DNA of 7,155 bases, taken from the NCBI GenBank assembly GCA_030745285.1, contig JASLOV010000100.1, positions 1 through 7,155 of the forward strand. Direction: 5' to 3'. The stretch is from Dehalococcoidia bacterium. GTDB taxonomy: Bacteria; Chloroflexota; Dehalococcoidia; UBA2979. A program made the position numbers and the translations under genes. Under the pieces are notes generated by a model, which ran no database searches, was not told the origin of the DNA, and saw only the letters and a list, made by a program, of their open reading frames with translations. This document shows positions 1 to 5,150 of this stretch, piece after piece (position 1 is the stretch's first letter; the number at the start of each line of letters is the position of its first letter).

Positions 1-387
1 GATCAACTGGGCGTGACCGAGAGCCGGCGGCTGGTGGGCGAGCACGTGCTGACCCGCGAGGAGATGGACCGCCCCCACGACGATGACGTCGCGGTGACGG
101 GCCACTGGACCAAGTACGGGGCGCTGTATCACATCCCCTACGGATCGTTGCTGGCGAAGGAGTACCAGAACCTGTTGACCGCCGGGCGCAGCATCTCTGT
201 CGACCATCGCGTGCATCACGCCACGAAGGAGATCCCGGCCTGTATGGCGACCGGCGAGGCGGCCGGGACCGCCGCAGCGCTTTCGCTCTCACTGGACGCC
301 GAGCCGAAGCGCGTCGACATCGCGGCTCTGCGGAGCCGCCTGGTCGAGCGCGGCGCCATCCTTGCGGTGCGCGACGGCGCCGCTTGA
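1..387 (+). CDS. FAD-dependent oxidoreductase, C-terminal part (5' end outside window)
   Basis: This is the last 128 codons of an FAD-dependent oxidoreductase that resembles the FAD_oxidored family (PF12831). The frame is open to the left edge, reading D-Q-L-G-V before the first possible start, a GTG at 13, so that GTG is not the real start. Family landmarks are visible: the LGVTESRRLVGEHVLT segment at the edge, YHIPYGSLL, the NLLTAGRSIS block and a C-terminal ATGEAAGTAAA helix, which in related flavoproteins closes the FAD site. No catalytic residue can be assigned because the N-terminal dinucleotide-binding fold lies outside the window. It is probably a cytoplasmic redox enzyme of unknown substrate. 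It converges on the CoA-transferase gene, with one base between the two stop codons, so it belongs to a separate transcription unit. Family is fairly certain; function is unknown. Confidence 0.8.
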   Translation, partial: DQLGVTESRRLVGEHVLTREEMDRPHDDDVAVTGHWTKYGALYHIPYGSLLAKEYQNLLTAGRSISVDHRVHHATKEIPACMATGEAAGTAAALSLSLDAEPKRVDIAALRSRLVERGAILAVRDGAA

Positions 388-388
388 G

Positions 389-1681
389 CTAGAAGGCGAC
401 CCCGGCCTGCCGCAGCTGTGCGATCTCTTCCGGGCTCCGCCCGATCGACGCGAGAATCTCGTCGGTCTGGCGGCCGAGCGGTTGGGCGGGCAACTGCATC
501 TCCATCGGTGTCTTGTCGAACCTGATCGGGTAGCCGAGCGTCTTGACGGTCCCGACCCAGGGGTCCTCGTACTCGATCATCGTCTGGTTGGCCCGGTGGT
601 GCGGGTCGTCGAAGAGTTCGAGCGTGTTGAGCACGCGTCCGCAGGCCACGGAGCGGGAGTCGAGGTACTCGATCCACTCTTCGGTCGTCTTCGAACGAAA
701 GAGCTCCTCGGCACGAGGCAGCATGGCGGCGGCTCGCTCCTGCCCCTCCGCTGACTCGAGGTCGACGGCCGGCTCGAAGCGCGGGTCGCCGAGTTCGAGC
801 GCGGCGTTCAGGCGCTGCTGCTGCCTGAGATTGAGGCAGCCGATCGCGATGAAGCCGTCGGCGGTCGTGTAGCTACGGTAGTAGACGTTGATCCCGAGCC
901 CGCCGGCGCCCTGGCTGCGCGCCGCCGGCAATCCACCGATGCCGGTGGCCGTCGCCTCCTGGGTCTGGGCGAAGGTCGCGCCGGACTGCGTCATTTCGCG
1001 GGTGCCCTCGATCAGCGCGTCGCGCCACTGCTGGTCTTCGCCCTCGATGGCCACCAGCCGCAGGATGCTGTTCAGCGTGACGCTGTGGAGCAGCGAGGTG
1101 TTGACCTCCTGCCCCTGGCCGGTCTCACGACGGTGATGGAGCGCCGCGACGACGCCGAGCGCGCCCAGGCACATGCCGGTGACATCGCCGATCGGCGAGC
1201 CCTGCGGCGACGGCAGGTCCGGGCTGTCGTGGCGGGGAACCATCGAACCGCCGCCGGCCTGGGCGATGATGTCGAAGCCGACGCGATGCTCGTCCGGTCC
1301 GGTGTATCCGAAGGCGCTGACGCCGCAGTAGACGATCGAGGGATTGACCTGCTCGATGTGCGCGTAGTCCATGCCCAGGTCGTCGGCCACCCCGTAGCGG
1401 TAGTTCTGGTAGAAGACGTCGGCGTGCTCGGCCAGGTCGTAGACGACCTGGCGAGCCTCGTTCTTCGTGAGGTCCAGGCTGATGCTGCGCTTGCTGCGCA
1501 GGAAGCTGAGCCCGGCCCGCATCCGTCCCTGGCTGTCGCGGGCGTAGCTCGGAACGTCGGCCGGTGGCGGTTCGACATGGATGACGTCCGCGCCCATGTC
1601 GCCCAGCAGCATCGTGCCGCCCGGGCCGACGAGCTGCTGTGTGACGTCCAGCACGGTGATGCCCGAGAGTGGTCCTGTCAT
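389..1681 (-). CDS. CaiB/BaiF family III CoA-transferase
   Basis: This 430-residue protein matches the CaiB/BaiF (family III) CoA-transferases, which move CoA between acids through an aspartyl-CoA thioester. The N-terminal SGITVLDV and MLLGDMGADVIHVE nucleotide-type fold is at residues 6-37, SKRSISLDL at 63-71, and a VNPSIVYCGVSAFGYTGP block at 112-129. Asp166 in SPIGDVTG is the expected catalytic Asp, near Asp169 of formyl-CoA transferase. The C-terminus carries the family's PLGRQTDEIL and EEIAQLRQAGV signature. At the place where racemases of this superfamily have His, this protein has Phe136 (GFDIIAQ), and the racemase Glu is replaced by Asn, so I call it a transferase. It is the last gene of the four-gene operon, 26 bp after the acyl-CoA dehydrogenase, preceded by an AGGGAGG site. 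It would activate the pathway acid without ATP. Donor and acceptor are not readable from sequence. Confidence 0.9.
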   Translation of the reverse strand: MTGPLSGITVLDVTQQLVGPGGTMLLGDMGADVIHVEPPPADVPSYARDSQGRMRAGLSFLRSKRSISLDLTKNEARQVVYDLAEHADVFYQNYRYGVADDLGMDYAHIEQVNPSIVYCGVSAFGYTGPDEHRVGFDIIAQAGGGSMVPRHDSPDLPSPQGSPIGDVTGMCLGALGVVAALHHRRETGQGQEVNTSLLHSVTLNSILRLVAIEGEDQQWRDALIEGTREMTQSGATFAQTQEATATGIGGLPAARSQGAGGLGINVYYRSYTTADGFIAIGCLNLRQQQRLNAALELGDPRFEPAVDLESAEGQERAAAMLPRAEELFRSKTTEEWIEYLDSRSVACGRVLNTLELFDDPHHRANQTMIEYEDPWVGTVKTLGYPIRFDKTPMEMQLPAQPLGRQTDEILASIGRSPEEIAQLRQAGVAF

Positions 1682-1688
1682 CGTTCAG

Positions 1689-1695
1689 CCTCCCT
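1689..1695 (-). promoter_or_regulatory. Shine-Dalgarno of the CoA-transferase gene
   Basis: On the minus strand this reads AGGGAGG, with a 7-nt spacer to the ATG at 1681-1679. It supports that start and shows the gene is translated independently inside the operon. Confidence 0.75.
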
Positions 1696-1707
1696 CTGCG
1701 GCGCCCC

Positions 1708-2880
1708 TTACGAGATCGCCGAGATGCCAAGCAAGCGTCGCCCGATTACCAGCTTCTGTATCTCCGTCGTGCCGTCCGGGATCGTCAGCGTCCGCGCGTC
1801 GCGGAAGTAGCGCTCCAGCGGGTAGTCCTCCATCAGGCCAACACCGCCGTGCACTTCGATCGCACGCGAGGTTACGCGGATCGCCATCTCCGTGGCGTAC
1901 GCCTTCGCCGCGGCCGCCTGCCAGCTCGCGTCTTCGCCGCGGTCCTGCATGTCGAGCGCCTGGTAGGTGAGCAGGCGTGCGCACTCCGTTTCGATCACCG
2001 AGTCGACGATCAGCTCCTGCACGAGCTGGAAGCTGCCGATCGGACGCCCGAACTGGTGCCGCTCCTGCGCGTACGCGATGGAGGCGTCGATCGATGCCTG
2101 CGCGATGCCGACCGACATCGCGGCCAGCGTGCTCCGGGGCGAATCGAAGTTCCAGACGCGCTTCGTCGGCTGCGCTGTCTCGCCCGAAGCGCCGCCGCGC
2201 CCGCGGAGGTTCTGCCTCGGCACGCGCACGCCGTCGAAGTGCAGCTCGCCGTTCGGCCAGGCGCGACAGCCAAGCAGGTTGTTGTGCCTGACGGTCTGAT
2301 AGGGAGACGTCTCGCGATCGACATAGACCGTGCGGAGACCTTCGCGCCCCGCTTCCGGGTCGATGGTGACGTTGAGGTTGATGTGATCAGCGATCGGGCC
2401 GTTCGAGATCCACGTCTTGGTGCCGTTGATCACCCATTCGTCGCCGTCGAGCACGGCACGGGTCTCCAGCCGCGACGAGTCCGACCCGTGGTCCGGCTCG
2501 CTGATACCGCCGCTGCCGATGCTCTCGCCGGCGCGGACGCGGTCGCGGAACTCGCGCTGATCGGCATCCGAGAGCATCACCGGCACGGCCGCGGGCCCGG
2601 CGATGAAGACGACGCCGGCGAGCGCGGCCCAGACTCGCGAGAGCTCCTCGATCAGCAGCCCCGCCGTCTTCACATCGAGGTCGGAGCCGCCGAGGTCTTC
2701 CGGAGCGCGGCCGTTGTAGTAGCCGAACGGCATGAGCATCTTGATGAAGGAGATCGCGTCCTCACGCGTCATCGGCCCCTTCGCCTCGTACTCGCTGACC
2801 TGGGGTGCGATCTCGACTTCCAGGAAGCCGCGGACACTCTGCTTCAGGAGCTGTTGCTCTTCCGTGAGACTGAAATCCAT
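1708..2880 (-). CDS. Acyl-CoA dehydrogenase with Asp at the usual catalytic Glu position
   Basis: This 390-residue flavoenzyme has the usual acyl-CoA dehydrogenase length. It would oxidise an acyl-CoA to the 2-enoyl-CoA, passing electrons to ETF in the cytoplasm. The order is the N-terminal helical domain (MDFSLTEEQQLLKQSVRGFL, to about residue 115), the beta domain with the FAD/substrate motif ISEPDHGSDSS (126-136) and WVINGTKTWISNG, then the C-terminal helical domain with YAQERHQFGRPIGSFQLVQ and IEVHGGVGLMEDYPLERYFRD. The C-terminal motif reads IPDGTTEIQ, so Asp369 stands where MCAD-type enzymes have the base Glu of YEGT. The alternative isovaleryl-CoA dehydrogenase-type Glu site has Pro (SPRSTLAA), so Asp369 is the only obvious base. 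It lies 69 bp after the SDR gene and 26 bp before the CoA-transferase, with an AGGAGA site. Substrate unknown; an alicyclic or branched acyl-CoA is possible. Confidence 0.92.
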   Translation of the reverse strand: MDFSLTEEQQLLKQSVRGFLEVEIAPQVSEYEAKGPMTREDAISFIKMLMPFGYYNGRAPEDLGGSDLDVKTAGLLIEELSRVWAALAGVVFIAGPAAVPVMLSDADQREFRDRVRAGESIGSGGISEPDHGSDSSRLETRAVLDGDEWVINGTKTWISNGPIADHINLNVTIDPEAGREGLRTVYVDRETSPYQTVRHNNLLGCRAWPNGELHFDGVRVPRQNLRGRGGASGETAQPTKRVWNFDSPRSTLAAMSVGIAQASIDASIAYAQERHQFGRPIGSFQLVQELIVDSVIETECARLLTYQALDMQDRGEDASWQAAAAKAYATEMAIRVTSRAIEVHGGVGLMEDYPLERYFRDARTLTIPDGTTEIQKLVIGRRLLGISAIS

Positions 2881-2888
2881 CAGTTCGT

Positions 2889-2894
2889 TCTCCT
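2889..2894 (-). promoter_or_regulatory. Shine-Dalgarno of the operon acyl-CoA dehydrogenase
   Basis: The minus strand reads AGGAGA 8 nt before the ATG at 2880-2878. It fixes the start at MDFSLTEEQ, a typical acyl-CoA dehydrogenase N-terminus. Confidence 0.75.
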
Positions 2895-2932
2895 GCCGGT
2901 GTACGACGGTTGGCTGCGGGCCGCGGTCTTGT

Positions 2933-2949
2933 GGCCCGGGGCCCGGGCC
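2933..2949 (-). other. All-GC hairpin abutting the SDR stop codon
   Basis: A 17-base perfect inverted repeat, arms GGCCCGGG and CCCGGGCC around one central base, starts directly next to the SDR stop codon (TAG, 2952-2950). In the operon mRNA it can form a 7-bp all-GC stem with a 3-nt loop. No U-tract follows, so it is not a standard intrinsic terminator. It may stabilise the upstream message, attenuate read-through into the acyl-CoA dehydrogenase gene, or be chance in GC-rich DNA. A second, weaker stem (GGGCC at 2918-2922 with GGCCC at 2933-2937) would compete with it. Confidence 0.5.
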
Positions 2950-3768
2950 CTAGACCATCGTGTATCCGCCGCTGACGCTCAGGGTCTGACCCGTGATCCA
3001 CTCGGCTCGGTCCGAGACGAGGAATGTCGTGGCGTTGGCGATGTCCCGGGGCATGCCCAGCCGTTGCAGCCCGCGTCCGATCGGGTAGACGCGCAGCATC
3101 TGGTTCAGCCGCGCCTTCGCGTCCTCATCGCCGGAGGCTGCCGCCTCGACCAGGTTGCCGGTCGCCGGCGTGGCGGTGGCCCCGGGGGAGACGCAGTTGA
3201 CGTTGATGCGGAAGCGCCCGTTCTCCTTGGCGATCGCCTTGCTGAAGGCGACGACGCCGCCCTTCGCCATTGCGTAGACATGGAGCCGTGGCTCCCCGGT
3301 CCGCCCGGCGTCCGAGATGATGCTCACGATCTTGCCGTAGTTCTGCTCGATCATCAGCGGCAGCACCGCGTTCGTGCAGTTCAGCACCCCGTACGTGATC
3401 ACACCCATCGTGCGGTCCCACTGCGTTCGATCGGTGTCCACGAAATAGCCGCCTCCGCCGCCCTCCTCGCCGGGGGCGCGCGCCGGGATTCCGGCGTTGT
3501 TCACCAGGATGTCGACACGGCCCCACTCTTCGATCACCCGGTCGACCATCGCGCCGACCTGTTCCCGGTCCGTGACGTCGGCCTGTACCGCGATCGCCGT
3601 GCCGCCAGCGTCGCGGACCGCGGCGACGGTCTCCTCTGCGCGCTCTTCGAAGTAGTCGTTCACGGCAACGCGCGCGCCGTCTTCCGCGAGCGTCCTGCAG
3701 ATCGCCTCGCCGATCCCTCGGCCCCCACCGGTGACGATCGCCGTCTTTCCGTCAAGCATCAGGTCCAT
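2950..3768 (-). CDS. SDR-family 3-hydroxyacyl-CoA-type dehydrogenase, BadH-like
   Basis: This is a classical short-chain dehydrogenase/reductase of 272 residues. Visible motifs are the TGGGRGIG cofactor loop (13-20), Asp38 at the end of the second strand (VAVND, which favours NAD+ over NADP+), DV at 64-65, NNAG at 90-93, Asn130, and the catalytic Ser152, Tyr165 and Lys169 with the normal 13-residue Ser-Tyr spacing. The blocks SDAGRTGEPRLHVYAMAKGG and ITGQTLSVSGG resemble, from memory, BadH of Rhodopseudomonas, which oxidises 2-hydroxycyclohexanecarboxyl-CoA. A glycine run (GEEGGGGGYF, 100-109) follows NNAG. Its neighbours suggest it oxidises the 3-hydroxyacyl-CoA made by the hydratase. I start at 3768 because a GAGAGGA site lies 7 nt upstream and the start sits just before the first beta strand; an extension to 3867 would overlap the preceding gene and adds no SDR-like sequence. 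BadH-like identity is tentative; SDR membership is certain. Confidence 0.92.
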   Translation of the reverse strand: MDLMLDGKTAIVTGGGRGIGEAICRTLAEDGARVAVNDYFEERAEETVAAVRDAGGTAIAVQADVTDREQVGAMVDRVIEEWGRVDILVNNAGIPARAPGEEGGGGGYFVDTDRTQWDRTMGVITYGVLNCTNAVLPLMIEQNYGKIVSIISDAGRTGEPRLHVYAMAKGGVVAFSKAIAKENGRFRINVNCVSPGATATPATGNLVEAAASGDEDAKARLNQMLRVYPIGRGLQRLGMPRDIANATTFLVSDRAEWITGQTLSVSGGYTMV

Positions 3769-3775
3769 CAGCGTG

Positions 3776-3782
3776 TCCTCTC
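3776..3782 (-). promoter_or_regulatory. Shine-Dalgarno of the SDR gene
   Basis: The minus strand reads GAGAGGA, 7 nt before the ATG at 3768-3766. It decides the start against the longer in-frame ATG at 3867 inside the upstream gene. Confidence 0.75.
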
Positions 3783-3808
3783 GCGTTGCATTTCCATCGC
3801 TCGTCCGC

Positions 3809-4969
3809 CTAGAGCGCCCTGCCGTCGCGAAGCCGCCTGATCTGCTCGTCGTCGTGCCCCAGCTCACGCAGTATCACGTCCGTGTCCTGCCCCAATCGCG
3901 GCGCAGGCGAGGGCACCCGTGCCTCCGTCTCCGCGAACTTCAACGGGTGCGCCACGTACCAGTGGGAATCGGCGCCGTCTCCGTCACTGGCGCCGTCGGA
4001 GACGAACATTTCCCGGGCTCGATTGTGGGGGTCTTCGATCACCTCGGGCAGCGAGAGCACGGGGCCCACGGCCACGTTCGCCGCCGCCAGCACCTGCACC
4101 CAGTGATCGCGCGATTCCTGGGCCAGGCGCTCCGCGATGATCTCCCGCAGCTCGTCCCGCCGCGCGCGGCGCTCGCCGCCGGAGAGCTGGCCGAGGTCGG
4201 ACCGGCCGATCTGCTCGCAGAGCGGACGCCAGAAATGGTCCTCGTGGGCGATCGAGAGGCTGATGTACTTGCCGTCGCCGCAGAGGAAGACGCCGTAGGC
4301 CGGCTCACGACCGCCGGCACGCTGCTCGACCCCGTTCAGCACTGCTTCCAGCGACGTGCCCATCCACGAGAGCAGCCCGTCCGACATCGAGACATCGACG
4401 TACTCGCCCCCGCCGCTGCGCTCGCGATGCAGCAGCGCTCCGACGATGCCGACGGTGGCGAACATCGCCGACGAGAGGTCGCCGATCGCGAGCGGCGAGT
4501 CGTAGTTGCGAGCGTCGGTCTCGATCGAGCTCGCCAGCAGCCCGGCCAGCGCCTGGTAGCTGAGATCGTGGCCCGCCCGGCTGCGGTACGGCCCGTCCTG
4601 CCCGAAGCCGGAGATCGAGCAGTAGACGATCTCCGAGAGCCGCTCCCGCACCTCGCTCTGCCCGAAGCCGAGGCGCTCCATCACGCCGGGCCGGAAGCCC
4701 TCGACCACCACATCGGCGGTCTCGAGCAGCTCCCAGAGGATGGCCTTGCCGTCGTCGTGCTTGAGGTCGAGCGTGATGCTGCGCTTGCCTCGATTGAGGG
4801 CGGAGAAGAACGACCCCAGGCCATCAATCCCTCGGGCCGGGTCGCCACCACTGGGCTGCTCCACCAGCACGACGTCGGCGCCGAGATCGCTCAGCAGCAT
4901 GGTGCAGTAGGGGCCGGGATACTGCTGGGCGAGGCTGATGACGGTGATGCCTGAGAGAAGACCGGCCAT
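3809..4969 (-). CDS. CaiB/BaiF superfamily protein with racemase triad (alpha-methylacyl-CoA racemase-like)
   Basis: This 386-residue protein has the family III fold: SGITVISLAQQYPGPYCTMLLSDLGADVVLVE (residues 6-37, quoted in part by its conserved SGITV and GADVVLVE ends), NRGKRSITLDLK (59-70), EGFRPGVMERLG (90-101) and YCSISGFGQDGPY (116-128). It also has the residues used by alpha-methylacyl-CoA racemase: His134 in RAGHDLSY, Asp164 in AIGDLSS exactly 30 residues on, and Glu243 in IAHEDHFW, matching His126, Asp156 and Glu241 of the mycobacterial enzyme MCR as I recall it. I therefore favour 2-methylacyl-CoA epimerisation over CoA transfer, although some transferases are close relatives and annotation pipelines will often call it CoA-transferase. 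It is the first gene of the operon, behind the TTGACA promoter, with AGGAG 4 nt before the ATG. The SDR starts 40 bp further on. The length is like MCR (about 360) and its C-terminus keeps the family LGQDTDVIL block. Confidence 0.88.
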   Translation of the reverse strand: MAGLLSGITVISLAQQYPGPYCTMLLSDLGADVVLVEQPSGGDPARGIDGLGSFFSALNRGKRSITLDLKHDDGKAILWELLETADVVVEGFRPGVMERLGFGQSEVRERLSEIVYCSISGFGQDGPYRSRAGHDLSYQALAGLLASSIETDARNYDSPLAIGDLSSAMFATVGIVGALLHRERSGGGEYVDVSMSDGLLSWMGTSLEAVLNGVEQRAGGREPAYGVFLCGDGKYISLSIAHEDHFWRPLCEQIGRSDLGQLSGGERRARRDELREIIAERLAQESRDHWVQVLAAANVAVGPVLSLPEVIEDPHNRAREMFVSDGASDGDGADSHWYVAHPLKFAETEARVPSPAPRLGQDTDVILRELGHDDEQIRRLRDGRAL

Positions 4970-4973
4970 GCGA

Positions 4974-4978
4974 CTCCT
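4974..4978 (-). promoter_or_regulatory. Shine-Dalgarno of the first operon gene
   Basis: The minus strand reads AGGAG with a short 4-nt spacer to the ATG at 4969-4967. The start agrees with the family's LSGITVISLAQ N-terminus. Confidence 0.65.
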
Positions 4979-4993
4979 GACGCTGTAGGAAGC

Positions 4994-5023
4994 TTGCCAG
5001 CGTTCTGCGGATACGGTTGCCAG
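4994..5023. repeat. Direct repeat TTGCCAG x2
   Basis: TTGCCAG occurs at 4994-5000 and 5017-5023, 23 bp start to start, about two helical turns. It lies in the operon's predicted 5' leader, between promoter and first gene. It could be a regulator site on one DNA face or coincidence; seven bases is short. Confidence 0.3.
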
Positions 5024-5063
5024 ACCGTCAGTTCCAACGAGGAGGGGTGAGAAAATCGGGCGA

Positions 5064-5093
5064 ATCCTAGGTATCGGGGCGGAATGCTGTCAA
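5064..5093 (-). promoter_or_regulatory. Sigma70-type promoter of the four-gene operon
   Basis: On the minus strand there is a perfect -35 TTGACA (5093-5088), an 18-bp spacer and a -10 TAGGAT (5069-5064, four of six consensus bases). Transcription would start near 5057, leaving a leader of about 88 nt before the ATG at 4969. The -10 box lies within an imperfect palindrome centred on CCTAGG (5061-5076). It is the only good promoter match in the divergent spacer, and no comparable gap exists between the four genes, which supports one operon. Confidence 0.6.
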
Positions 5094-5111
5094 GGAAATT
5101 GACGGCATGCC
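5081..5111. promoter_or_regulatory. Long inverted repeat over the divergent -35 region (candidate operator)
   Basis: The core arms are ATGCTGTCAA (5084-5093) and, on the opposite strand, ATGCCGTCAA (5108-5099), 9 of 10 matching around a 5-bp GGAAA centre. Two further pairs match beyond one mismatch (5081-5082 with 5110-5111). The left arm contains the operon's -35 box and the right arm contains TTGACG, facing the hydratase gene. A dimeric repressor bound here would cover the operon promoter. The size and position fit TetR-, GntR- or MarR-type operators, but no regulator gene is in the window and I do not recognise the motif. Confidence 0.5.
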
Positions 5112-5128
5112 CCCAGTCCTGCAAACCT
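5099..5128 (+). promoter_or_regulatory. Weak candidate promoter for the enoyl-CoA hydratase gene
   Basis: TTGACG (5099-5104) is a good -35 match facing the hydratase, but the best -10 at 18 bp is AAACCT (5123-5128), a poor one. If used, transcription would start near 5135-5139, which could make the GTG at 5139 a leaderless start. No better promoter is seen on this strand of the spacer. Confidence 0.25.
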
Positions 5129-5150
5129 CGTGCCGAAAGTGGGTGCATTC

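Noticed and set aside
13..15. GTG as the start of a small 124-residue protein at the left edge.
   Set aside because: The frame is open to the window edge and the residues before the GTG continue the conserved family segment, so the gene is truncated by the window, not short.
1669..3840. A 723-codon open frame on the + strand, antisense to the SDR and acyl-CoA dehydrogenase genes.
   Set aside because: Its translation shows no family motif and is rich in Arg, Asp, Val and His, as expected from the antisense of GC-rich codons. The opposite strand encodes proteins with full catalytic motifs.
3769..3867. N-terminal extension of the SDR to an ATG at 3867.
   Set aside because: It overlaps the end of the preceding gene, adds 33 residues without SDR character, and a good Shine-Dalgarno stands just before the ATG at 3768.
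389..4969. The two CaiB/BaiF genes as a recent tandem duplication.
   Set aside because: Their N-termini share the family pattern, but the sequences diverge widely, lengths differ (430 and 386) and active-site residues differ, so they are old paralogues.
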